Assembly (NCBI RefSeq): GCF_947259025.1
Contig: NZ_CAMYKO010000005.1
Span: forward strand, 186,001-250,000
Direction: 5' to 3'
DNA: 64,000 nt
Origin: an uncultured Methylophaga sp.
GTDB taxonomy: Bacteria > Pseudomonadota > Gammaproteobacteria > Nitrosococcales > Methylophagaceae
Made by a program: the position numbers and the translations under genes. Shown here piece by piece: positions 1 to 7,538 of the stretch (the stretch's first letter is position 1; each line of letters begins with the position of its first letter). The notes below the pieces were generated by a model, which worked only from the letters and a program-made list of their open reading frames with translations, did no database searches and was not told where the DNA came from.

Positions 1-1496
1 GCGATGGCGCCACCAGTTGTGCGCTGGCCATTCGCGGCCTGAAAGCCATGGGGCTGAAAAATATCGACTTTATTGTGCCCAACCGCTTTGTGCTCGGTTA
101 TGGCCTGACGCCAGAACTGCTCGATGAAATCCCCACTGACAGCCAGCCGGACTTATTGCTCACGGTTGATAACGGTATTGCCGCAGTGGCGGGGGTGGAT
201 GCCGCCCAGGCGCGGGGTATTAAGGTACTGGTTACCGATCATCACCTGGCCGGTGAAATCCTGCCGCAAGCCGATGCCATTATTAACCCCAATCAGCCCG
301 GTGATAACTTTCCCTCGAAAAATCTGGCCGGCGTTGGCGTCTGCTTTTACCTGCTGCTGGGACTGAGACAAGCTTTACGTGAGCAGAATTGGTTTGAACA
401 GCAGGGCATAAAACAACCCAATGTCAGCGATTGGCTGGATCTGGTGGCACTGGGCACAGTGGCGGATGTGGTGCCACTGGATCAGCTTAACCGAACTTTA
501 GTCGATGTCGGTCTGAAACGGATGCGTCAACGGCGTGCCTGCGCTGGAATCCTGGCTTTAGCACAAGTCGCCGGTCGTGAGGCCGTCAAGCTGGCCAGTC
601 CGGATTTAGCCTTCAGCATCGCGCCCAGGCTCAATGCGGCGGGCCGGATGGATGATATGGGCCTGGGCATTAACCTGCTGCTCTGTGATGACTGGCAGCA
701 GGCGCTTTCTGCAGCCGCGCAACTGGACCAGATAAACCAGGACAGACGCAGCGTCGAACAGCAGATGCAGCAGGATGCGCTAACCATGCTCGAAAAACTG
801 TCACTGGATGCCGACAACACGGCCCCGGGTTTTTGTCTGTTTGACTCAGAATGGCATCAGGGCGTGATTGGTTTACTGGCCTCACGAATCAAGGAAAAAC
901 TGCACCGACCGGTGATTGCTTTCGCACCAGGCAATGAAGGCGAAATCAAAGGCTCGGCGCGCTCGATTGCCGGCGTGCATATTCGTGACGTTTTAGCCCG
1001 TATTGCTACTCGTCACCCGGCCATGCTGCAACGCTTTGGCGGCCATGCCATGGCAGCCGGGTTAACGCTGAAACAGGATGATTTCCAAACCTTTTCCCAA
1101 GCATTTGAAACCGTGCTCACAGAAATGGTCGATCCGTCTGTTTATCAGCAACACCTGCATTCCGATGGTGAACTGCATCAAGGTGAAATCAATCTCACTC
1201 TGGCTGAGCAGTTGCCCAACGCCGCCCCGTGGGGCCAGGGCTTTGAAGAACCGCGCTTCCACGGCCTGTTTGAAGTCGCTGATTGGCGTTTGGTGGGGCA
1301 GGACCAGGATCACTTACGCCTGAGTTTAAGCCTGCCCGATAACCGGCAAATCACCGCCATGGCCTTCAGACAAGGCAAACCCGACTGGCTGGAGCGGGGC
1401 ACACAAGTGCTGATTCGTTACCGGCTGGCCGTTAACGAGTTTCGAGCCACTAAGTCGGTACAGTTTCTGGTGGATGATTTATTACAGCCGGTTTAA
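1..1496 (+). CDS. recJ: Single-stranded-DNA exonuclease RecJ, 5' end outside the window
   Basis: RecJ is the 5'-3' single-strand exonuclease of recombination and mismatch repair, acting in the cytoplasm. The reading frame is already open at base 3 (coding for DGATSCAL, the end of the DAD motif region), so the N-terminus lies outside the window. Visible family signatures are the DHH motif (VTDHHLAGE), the ALGTVADVVPL block, and the DHHA1 glycine motif RFGGHAMAAG near the middle, followed by a C-terminal OB-like domain. The first internal ATG (48) is not the start. What is present is about 498 codons of a protein normally near 570 residues. Confidence 0.96.
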   Translation, partial: DGATSCALAIRGLKAMGLKNIDFIVPNRFVLGYGLTPELLDEIPTDSQPDLLLTVDNGIAAVAGVDAAQARGIKVLVTDHHLAGEILPQADAIINPNQPGDNFPSKNLAGVGVCFYLLLGLRQALREQNWFEQQGIKQPNVSDWLDLVALGTVADVVPLDQLNRTLVDVGLKRMRQRRACAGILALAQVAGREAVKLASPDLAFSIAPRLNAAGRMDDMGLGINLLLCDDWQQALSAAAQLDQINQDRRSVEQQMQQDALTMLEKLSLDADNTAPGFCLFDSEWHQGVIGLLASRIKEKLHRPVIAFAPGNEGEIKGSARSIAGVHIRDVLARIATRHPAMLQRFGGHAMAAGLTLKQDDFQTFSQAFETVLTEMVDPSVYQQHLHSDGELHQGEINLTLAEQLPNAAPWGQGFEEPRFHGLFEVADWRLVGQDQDHLRLSLSLPDNRQITAMAFRQGKPDWLERGTQVLIRYRLAVNEFRATKSVQFLVDDLLQPV

Positions 1497-1572
1497 CAAT
1501 CAGCAAGAAAAAAGGCTAGTTACTAGAAACCCGGATGAAGGGTAAATGTGCTCTCATTGAAACACGCTTGCT

Positions 1573-2097
1573 TCAATAAAAATAACTGGCTCCCACCCAG
1601 ACAAGGGCGACAAGCAGGAAAGATATCGTAGCTGTCTGTGTTTTATATTGCTGAAACCACTTTTGTGCGTGATTGCCCAGCAGCCAGACAAGTAAGCCCA
1701 AACCGAAATAGCGGGCAGCCCGAGCAAAAGACGTGGCCACAATGTACAACGAAAAGGCATAGCCCGTGGCGCCGGCTGCCAGCATCGCAATCTGAAATGG
1801 CACAGGGGTGATACCAACACTCAATACGAACCAGAAGCCTTGTTCATGGATATCAGCGCGGATGGTATTGAATTCCGAAGGTGATGCAAGCCAATTTACC
1901 AGCTGGTCACCTATCTGCTCGAAAAGATAATAACCGAAGAAATACCCCAGAGAAGCACCGAGCAGACAACCCAGAAGTGCTGACAGGCAAATTGCCCATA
2001 ATCGATCGCGACGACTCTGCAGCAGCGGGATCAACATGGCCTCAAGTGGGATGGGCAGGATGATTGACTCGAGAAAGGAAATAAATCCCACGCCCAC
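1573..2097 (-). CDS. DedA/YqaA-family inner membrane protein
   Basis: A small polytopic membrane protein of the DedA (SNARE-associated/VTT) superfamily, closest to the YqaA branch. Signatures are FLESIILPIPLEAMLIP near the N-terminus, a glycine-rich hairpin (GCLLGASLGYFFGYYLFEQIG), and a second half with VGITPVPFQIAMLAAG, matching the re-entrant loops of the family. Family members act in undecaprenyl-phosphate or lipid recycling or membrane homeostasis; the substrate cannot be read here. The start is uncertain. The first canonical codon is GTG at 2097, yet about 20 in-frame residues that look like family sequence (FKQACEKLIYSRHLL) lie upstream before a TAA, with no ATG, GTG or TTG. Confidence 0.82.
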   Translation of the reverse strand: MGVGFISFLESIILPIPLEAMLIPLLQSRRDRLWAICLSALLGCLLGASLGYFFGYYLFEQIGDQLVNWLASPSEFNTIRADIHEQGFWFVLSVGITPVPFQIAMLAAGATGYAFSLYIVATSFARAARYFGLGLLVWLLGNHAQKWFQQYKTQTATISFLLVALVWVGASYFY

Positions 2098-2220
2098 AAG
2101 AAGGTGACGAGAATAAATCAGCTTTTCGCAGGCCTGCTTGAATTTTTGAAAGATGACATTTCCTTATGAATAGCCATGATGGGAGCAATAAGTATAAGCT
2201 TTTCCATAAATGGTGCTACC

Positions 2221-2365
2221 CGGCTCTGATCAGCCGCGATCAGTAATCTGACGAACTGCTTCGATTTTTAATTCTTCGGGATAACGTTTGTCGTTCATTT
2301 GCACCTCTCTGAGTGCCATTTTAATAGCTGAGAGGTGTCTAGCAAATCGGTGGCTATTCAATGAC
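2221..2365 (-). mobile_element. Relic of the left end of an IS3-family insertion sequence
   Basis: On the minus strand an IS-end-like stretch beginning near 2360 (TGAATAGCCACCGATTTGCT) is followed by about 60 bases of leader, a ribosome-binding site (AGAGAGGTG) and the first codons of an IS3-type OrfA. The rest of the element is missing, so this is a leftover end rather than a mobile copy. The exact boundaries are inferred. Confidence 0.6.
2230..2298 (-). pseudogene. N-terminal fragment of IS3-family transposase OrfA
   Basis: Reading left from ATG at 2298, the frame gives MNDKRYPEELKIEAVRQ followed by ITDRG and a stop. This is the characteristic start of IS3/IS51-group OrfA proteins (the 'RY-EEFKIEAVKQ-TERG' helix-turn-helix entry). 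Intact OrfA is about 90-110 residues; only 22 remain, so the gene is dead. An RBS lies at a normal distance. Confidence 0.7.
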
Positions 2366-2506
2366 TCAGGAATGGTGCACCAAGAGCGATGATGTCAATG
2401 CCCGGCTGAAAGTGGCGTGTATCGAGCTCAAGCATTTGTAATGCATATTAGATCACCACACCTACAGGCGTGAGAGTCAAAAAGGATAGAAAACTAAAGG
2501 GATTTT

Positions 2507-2938
2507 ATGGACATGAAGAAACTTTTACTCACGCTGTATTTTTTGGTTGCGGTTATAGGTTGTGCCAAACCATATCTCCCTCCCAGTGAGGGCTCTCTTG
2601 CTTCAATCAAATTTATCAATGAGAAAGGCTTTAACCATATTGATACTGGTAATAGTTGTGCTACCAGGCGACAACCGGAAGTTGGGCAGTGGCTCAAAGT
2701 TAGAGCGAATAAACCTGTTTGGATCGAGCAGGGTTTTGATACCAGTCAACTGCCTTATGGTATTGCCTGTGTCATTGGTTATCGTTTTACACCTGAAGAA
2801 AATACACGCTACGAAGCTCATTACATTCTGAATGGGGTTAACTGTCACATTGAGCTGTATGAAATTTTAGACAGTGGAAAAAACATAAATATCACCATGG
2901 AAATTCAGCCTGTTGATTTGAAAGCTTGCTGGTATTAG
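2507..2938 (+). CDS. Hypothetical lipoprotein, 143 aa
   Basis: Not recognised as a named family. The N-terminus is a typical lipoprotein signal: a positive start (MDMKK), a hydrophobic stretch and a lipobox ending VIGC at residue 19. The mature part has several cysteines (SCATRR, IACVIGY, VNCHIE, KACWY) that could form disulfides in the periplasm. A second ATG two codons in (MKK) is an alternative start. It lies 21 bases upstream of another lipoprotein gene on the same strand, and the two look co-transcribed. The pair sits beside an IS relic and is more AT-rich than its surroundings, suggesting acquired DNA. Confidence 0.7.
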   Translation: MDMKKLLLTLYFLVAVIGCAKPYLPPSEGSLASIKFINEKGFNHIDTGNSCATRRQPEVGQWLKVRANKPVWIEQGFDTSQLPYGIACVIGYRFTPEENTRYEAHYILNGVNCHIELYEILDSGKNINITMEIQPVDLKACWY

Positions 2939-2959
2939 AAGTCATAAGTAGAGGGAGCT

Positions 2960-3757
2960 ATGCAAAAAAATATCAAATATTACCTGCTTACCATTCTGCT
3001 CACTATCACCGTGGGCTGCAAAGCAAACTTAGTCGGCGGTATGACATTGAATGAGGCATTTAGCCCTGAGGTGGGGCAATTTGTAGATGCTGTCATGAAT
3101 AACAACTACCAGCGGGCGGATAAGCAGCTCAAGGCCGGCGTAGATATCAATGCCGTAGGCAAGGAGGGAATCACACCACTGTTCTGGCTAATCGCTGAAG
3201 AGCATGCCAATGACCTGACCGCCATCGAATATATGTTAAAAAACGGCGCCGATCCCAACTATCAAGATCCTGAGCGAGAAGTATCGGCCATGTGGCTGGC
3301 TTCAGGAGGGAACAAGCCAGAATTTTTGAAGCTTCTTATTCGTTATGGCGGCGATGTCAACCAAATAGGTAGACGTGATGAGTCTGTGCTGATGGTGGCT
3401 TCAGGTCAGGGACGGCTGGAGAATATCCAGATTTTATTGGATAACGGTGCTGATATGACATGGAATAACCGATTTGGAGAAACTGCGGCATCTATGTGTC
3501 TAACTCCTGGTCGATTTGATTTAACAGTCTTTTTTTTGGAGCAAGGCTTTGATGGTGATCTTCAGACGCTGGCCGCTTATGTCGAAGGGCGGGTTGCAAA
3601 TGAAGAGATGCAACCTTACAAGGAGAAGGCTATCGATATTTTAAAGGAAAATGGGGCAGAGTTTCCTGCCAGTGGTCGCTTAAAACGGCATCTAGAAAAA
3701 CATCCGGCAACTGCAGCAGAAATTGAAGATATGATTTATGGCAGGGTGATGTACTAG
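2960..3757 (+). CDS. Ankyrin-repeat lipoprotein, 265 aa
   Basis: The signal sequence ends in a lipobox (ITVGC, residue 20), so the protein is probably anchored to the inner or outer membrane facing the periplasm. The mature part contains ankyrin repeats from about residue 45 to 185, recognisable from GITPLFWLIAEEH, YMLKNGADPNYQD, LLIRYGGDVNQIG, ESVLMVASGQGRLENIQILLDNGADM and GETAASM. A C-terminal helix pair follows without a clear repeat. Ankyrin repeats mediate protein binding; the partner is unknown. A Shine-Dalgarno AGAGGGAG precedes the ATG. Likely one transcript with the preceding lipoprotein. Confidence 0.85.
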   Translation: MQKNIKYYLLTILLTITVGCKANLVGGMTLNEAFSPEVGQFVDAVMNNNYQRADKQLKAGVDINAVGKEGITPLFWLIAEEHANDLTAIEYMLKNGADPNYQDPEREVSAMWLASGGNKPEFLKLLIRYGGDVNQIGRRDESVLMVASGQGRLENIQILLDNGADMTWNNRFGETAASMCLTPGRFDLTVFFLEQGFDGDLQTLAAYVEGRVANEEMQPYKEKAIDILKENGAEFPASGRLKRHLEKHPATAAEIEDMIYGRVMY

Positions 3758-3842
3758 CAAGGTTGGGCTCATTTCATGATGTCTAAAATGCTAGTAGTGT
3801 TGGGCTGCATGCCCGGGACCGAATCGCGAGCGAAGCGTTGAT

Positions 3843-4049
3843 ATGACAATCTTTGATTTCAATGGCTCGTTTTTCGACTTTATGAAAATCATTTTTTTAT
3901 TCATACCAATGTTGGTTTTGGTGATTAAAAAATTTTATTTGAAACCTAAGGGCTTGGTGGGTGATAAACAAGGCCATACTATTGACTCATATTGTATGGG
4001 CATGATTTGTGTTTTTTTATATTACGTTATTTTTTTTGTTGCTTTTTAA
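3843..4049 (+). CDS. Small hypothetical membrane protein, 68 aa
   Basis: No family recognised. Two hydrophobic stretches are visible, around residues 14-28 (MKIIFLFIPMLVLVI) and 52-68 (CMGMICVFLYYVIFFVAF), separated by a short basic loop, so a two-span inner membrane protein is plausible. The DNA is very T-rich compared with the flanking core genes. The upstream GAGCGAAGCG is only a weak ribosome-binding site. It could be a chance frame, but length, topology and its place in the AT-rich patch favour a real accessory gene. Confidence 0.45.
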   Translation: MTIFDFNGSFFDFMKIIFLFIPMLVLVIKKFYLKPKGLVGDKQGHTIDSYCMGMICVFLYYVIFFVAF

Positions 4050-4267
4050 ATTGAAAACAGTGGTCAACGCATAACTTGACCTAATTAAACTGCCTCACGG
4101 CCAGACTCATCCCAACCGCACTATTTTTAAAAAAGTTTGACACAGAATCAATTGCCTAAGAATTTTGTCGGAGACCTGACTGTCACTATGCTTAGGTAAA
4201 GCTAAGAGCATCCAGACGAATTCTCTGGCCCAGTCTTGATTTAAAAGTCCTCCAAGGAGCGTTGAAA

Positions 4268-5200
4268 ATGAATAGCCGCTTCACTCGCAGACAAAGTCTT
4301 AAAATGCTTGGTGTCGGTTTGGCCGCTACGCTTTTTCCATCAATACCAAGCTTTGCGATAGATAGGGAACTGCTGCGCAAACCTTATTCAGATAATAAGA
4401 CATTGCCGGTTATTGGCCTTGGCACCTGGCAAACCTTCAATGTCGGTAGCGATACTAGGTTGCTGGATGCCCGAACTGAGGTAGTAAAAGCGTTCTTTGA
4501 ACTGGGTGGAGGGCTGATTGATTCCTCGCCCATGTATGGTTCGGCGCCTGATGTGATGGGTTATGCCTTGCAACAGTTAGGTGTGCCCGACAGCCTGTTT
4601 TCGGCAGAAAAAGTCTGGAGTCCGGCAGGTGGTTCAGCAGTCGAGCAGGTCGCTGAGCTGCTGGGGCGCTGGAATCTTGAACAATTCGATTTGGTGCAGG
4701 TGCATAACCTGAGAGACTGGCGTGAGCATCTGGCAGCGCTAAGAGAAATGAAACAAGCAGGGCTGATTCGGCATATTGGCATCACCACCTCGCATGGTCG
4801 TCGCCATCAGGAATTTGAGCAGATTATGGCTTCCAAGGATATCGACTTTGCTCAGCTGACCTACAATATCACCCATCGTGAGGTGGAAAACCGGTTGCTG
4901 CCGCTGGCTCAGGATCGGGGGATCGCTGTCATTGCCAACCGGCCTTATGACGGCGGCAGGCTGATTAAAGGTTTGAAGAGTCGCGATGAGGCCTTGCCCG
5001 AGTGGGCAGTCGAAGAATTTGGCTGCACAAGCTGGGCTGATTTTCTATTGAAGTTTATCGTGAGTCACCCAGCTTTGACTTGTGCTATTCCAGCGACCAT
5101 GCAAGTCGTCCATCTGCGTGAAAATATGCGGGCCGGCATGGGGGCGATGCCCTCAGCTAACACCCGGCAGAAGATGGTGAAATATATTGAGTCGCTATGA
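4268..5200 (+). CDS. Tat-exported aldo/keto reductase
   Basis: An aldo/keto reductase family enzyme (NAD(P)H-dependent carbonyl/alcohol oxidoreductase) with an unusual export signal. Residues 5-25 form a twin-arginine signal (FTRRQSLKMLGVGLAATLF) ending before the catalytic domain. The AKR tetrad is present: D and Y in LIDSSPMYGSA, K in SAEKVW, H in VQVHN. Later motifs include GLIRHIGITTS and YNITHREVENRLLPLA. The ATG at 4268 is preferred over the TTG at 4262 because AAGGAGC ends at 4260. It overlaps the next gene by four bases, so the two are translationally coupled. The physiological substrate is unknown. Confidence 0.88.
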   Translation: MNSRFTRRQSLKMLGVGLAATLFPSIPSFAIDRELLRKPYSDNKTLPVIGLGTWQTFNVGSDTRLLDARTEVVKAFFELGGGLIDSSPMYGSAPDVMGYALQQLGVPDSLFSAEKVWSPAGGSAVEQVAELLGRWNLEQFDLVQVHNLRDWREHLAALREMKQAGLIRHIGITTSHGRRHQEFEQIMASKDIDFAQLTYNITHREVENRLLPLAQDRGIAVIANRPYDGGRLIKGLKSRDEALPEWAVEEFGCTSWADFLLKFIVSHPALTCAIPATMQVVHLRENMRAGMGAMPSANTRQKMVKYIESL

Positions 5201-5889
5201 GCAACGGCTTGAGCTATTCGCTGCAGGATTTTATTCCTTTTACCGCTGATATCTATTTCCGCTTACTGGAACGCATGGGCGAGACTTACTGGCCGCTGCA
5301 TTTACTGATGCTGATCCTGGGGCTGGTGACTTGCTGGCTGGCATGGAAACACCGTGCTCGACTGGCCGCTGTGCTTATTGCACCCGCCTGGGGCTTTGTT
5401 GCTTATGCCTTTTTTATGCAGCTTTATGCCGAGCTTAACTGGGCGGGTGGCTACATAGCCTATTTCTTTTTCACTCAAGCTATCTTGTTATTGATGGCTT
5501 TGACGGGGATTGGGCTGGATAGCAGACCACGCAAAGGTGCTTTTGCTCTGGGGATAGCTATCGCGTTTTCCGGGCTGCTGGTGATGCCCTTTATCGGGCC
5601 CTTGAGCAGCGGTAGCTGGTTTCAGGCGGAAGTGTTTGGCGTACATCCTGATCCTACGGCCGTCACCACACTGGGGCTGGTCGTCTTATTGTTCAGAGGC
5701 TGGTATTTATGGCTGATTGCCATTATTCCGGCACTCTGGCTGTTGTATTCCGGGCTGACTTTGTGGGCTTTGGAGGCAACTCCCGCAGCAATGGTGATAT
5801 TTGTTCTATTAGGCACAGCAATGATGGGACTGGTTTGTAAAAGCTTTGGATACAGCCTGGTTACACAGGACAACACCCATGACGGTTGA
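5197..5889 (+). CDS. DUF6064-like polytopic membrane protein
   Basis: An integral membrane protein with about seven predicted hydrophobic segments. The N-terminus (LQDFIPFTADIYFRLLERMGETYWPLH) resembles the DUF6064 signature, in which a short amphipathic 'FTA..FF...YN...WP' element precedes the helices. No enzymatic motif is visible. The ATG overlaps the stop of the Tat-exported reductase (ATGA), and its own end overlaps the next acetyltransferase, so the three genes form a tight operon. A role as a membrane partner of the exported reductase is only an inference from this coupling. Confidence 0.7.
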   Translation: MSNGLSYSLQDFIPFTADIYFRLLERMGETYWPLHLLMLILGLVTCWLAWKHRARLAAVLIAPAWGFVAYAFFMQLYAELNWAGGYIAYFFFTQAILLLMALTGIGLDSRPRKGAFALGIAIAFSGLLVMPFIGPLSSGSWFQAEVFGVHPDPTAVTTLGLVVLLFRGWYLWLIAIIPALWLLYSGLTLWALEATPAAMVIFVLLGTAMMGLVCKSFGYSLVTQDNTHDG

Positions 5890-6334
5890 TTTTAAGTGGT
5901 CTCGATTGGCAGATTTTGACGCGTTTGAGTTACACCAGATCATTCAAGCGCGTGAGGCTGTTTTTGTTGTCGAGCAGGATTGTGCCTATCAGGAAACCGA
6001 TGATTGGGATCTTCAGGCCTGGCACCTGACTGTATTGGTCAATGGCGAGCTGGCCGCTTATGCCAGAATCATTGGGCCCGATACGCATACCAGACAGGCT
6101 TCAATTGGCCGGGTCATGACCCGGGCAAAATTCAGGGGACAGGGAATGGGCCGTGCTTTGATGGAAGAAGCCATCAAATTCATTCACAACACTTACCCGG
6201 GCCATGACATCAGAATATCGGCGCAGGTATATCTGACCAGCTTCTATGCGTCGCTGGGCTTTGATGTCTGCGGGCAAGCCTATGAGGAAGATGGCATACC
6301 GCATATCGCTATGCTCAAGGTGATGCAAAAATAG
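5879..6334 (+). CDS. elaA: ElaA-type GNAT acetyltransferase
   Basis: A cytoplasmic GCN5-related N-acetyltransferase of the ElaA group, 151 residues. The N-terminal LHQIIQAREAVFVVEQDCAYQE block and the central SIGRVMT, followed by the acetyl-CoA loop RGQGMGRALM, are typical; the C-terminus has YASLGFDVCG. The substrate of ElaA proteins is not settled. The ATG at 5879 lies inside the end of the preceding gene, making this the third gene of that operon; a TTG at 5846 would add 11 unlikely residues. Confidence 0.88.
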   Translation: MTVDFKWSRLADFDAFELHQIIQAREAVFVVEQDCAYQETDDWDLQAWHLTVLVNGELAAYARIIGPDTHTRQASIGRVMTRAKFRGQGMGRALMEEAIKFIHNTYPGHDIRISAQVYLTSFYASLGFDVCGQAYEEDGIPHIAMLKVMQK

Positions 6335-6363
6335 CGCTTTTAATGTCGATTCAGGGCAATGAG

Positions 6364-7317
6364 TCAAATATCCAGTTTCTTGATGATGACTTTTTGCTTC
6401 AAGGCCTCAATATCTTTTTCTTCAAATAATTGGGTGCCGGGATGGATAACCGTACCGGCTCCACAGGCAATCCCCCATTTCAGCGCCAGTTCGGCATCGT
6501 CATGATGATTAAAGCAGGCCACCATGCCGGCCACCATCGAGTCACCGGCACCGACGGTGGTGTTCACCGGTACATCCAGCGTTGTAGCATAAAAACTATT
6601 ATCCGGGCTGATCAGTAAAGCGCCTTCAAAGCTGAGAGAGACGCAGACATACTCAACGCCGCTTCGCTGAATCTGGCGGGCGCATTCCGCGACTGCTTCA
6701 ACAGAGTTCAGTGGTTTACCCAGCATTTGCTCGAGTTCGTGTTTATTGGGTTTGATCAGAAAGGGCTTCTCAGCAATCGCCAGCTTGAGTTTTTCATCAT
6801 GGGTGTCAACCACGGCACGCGCGCCTTGCTGGTTGAGCCGGCGGACCAGATCAGCATACAAAGTCATCGGCACATTGGGCTGACAGGAACCGGTGATAAT
6901 GCCGTAGCCGTTGCCGGTGACTTCAATAAAATCATTGGCAATACGCTCAATATCGGCGGGGGGAATGTCACTGCCGCTGCCTGTTATCTGATATTGATTG
7001 CGGCTGCTGGTCTCAATAATGGTGGTGTTAATACGGGTTTCACCTGCCACTTCTTCAAAGACGACATGGTTCAGTTCATCTTTGAGCAGGGTTTTGAATA
7101 TCTGGCCCACCGCGCCGGCAATCACGCAAATTGTATGCGATTCGATATCCAGTCTTGCCAGTGCGCGACCAATATTGATGCCATTGCCACCAGGATCATG
7201 GCGGGCACTGTCAGCACGGGACTTCTCGTCCGGGATCAGGGTGTGCACATAATAAGTGACATCCAGTGCCGGGTTAAGACACAGCGTTGTGATAGGGCGA
7301 TCCGGTCTCATTGCCAT
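6364..7317 (-). CDS. PfkB-family sugar kinase (1-phosphofructokinase/6-phosphofructokinase II type)
   Basis: A ribokinase-superfamily kinase. It starts with TLCLNPALDVTYYV, typical of 1-phosphofructokinase, tagatose-6-phosphate kinase and PfkB, and carries the first signature GGNGINIGRALARL and the second signature NTTVGAGDSMVAGMVAC with the catalytic aspartate. It phosphorylates a sugar phosphate in glycolysis or a side pathway; which one cannot be fixed from sequence. The start at 7317 has AGGAAG upstream; a longer frame to 7407 adds 30 non-family residues. It converges on elaA with a 29-base gap. Confidence 0.88.
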   Translation of the reverse strand: MAMRPDRPITTLCLNPALDVTYYVHTLIPDEKSRADSARHDPGGNGINIGRALARLDIESHTICVIAGAVGQIFKTLLKDELNHVVFEEVAGETRINTTIIETSSRNQYQITGSGSDIPPADIERIANDFIEVTGNGYGIITGSCQPNVPMTLYADLVRRLNQQGARAVVDTHDEKLKLAIAEKPFLIKPNKHELEQMLGKPLNSVEAVAECARQIQRSGVEYVCVSLSFEGALLISPDNSFYATTLDVPVNTTVGAGDSMVAGMVACFNHHDDAELALKWGIACGAGTVIHPGTQLFEEKDIEALKQKVIIKKLDI

Positions 7318-7538
7318 GATGCAGTGCTTCCTGACAAGTGCCTGATTATCAGTGTAAGAAATTTCATGGTGGTTTGAACAGCTAAATGATTGAATTGCGC
7401 TCAGCATATACGGACAATAGCTGTCTGATTTTCATCGAAATGCCATCTTCGACGTTGGCATGACAATGGGTATCAGGCCTCTTTTTCGCCACTATTGATG
7501 AGACACATGCCAGACACTTATCAGGCTGGGAATTAACC

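Larger units (their letters stand above)
2098..2506. other. Gene-poor interval with IS relic and a 26-codon open frame
   Basis: About 400 bases without an intact gene. It holds the IS3-type relic described separately and, at 2361-2441 on the plus strand, a 26-codon ATG-initiated frame rich in charged residues (contains NARLKVACIELKHL) that I do not recognise and cannot show to be expressed. The composition becomes more AT-rich toward the lipoprotein genes downstream. Confidence 0.5.

Noticed and set aside
6727-7377. A 216-residue plus-strand open frame opposite the PfkB kinase
   Set aside because: It is the antisense of a gene with clear PfkB motifs; the translation is low in complexity with no family features or RBS.
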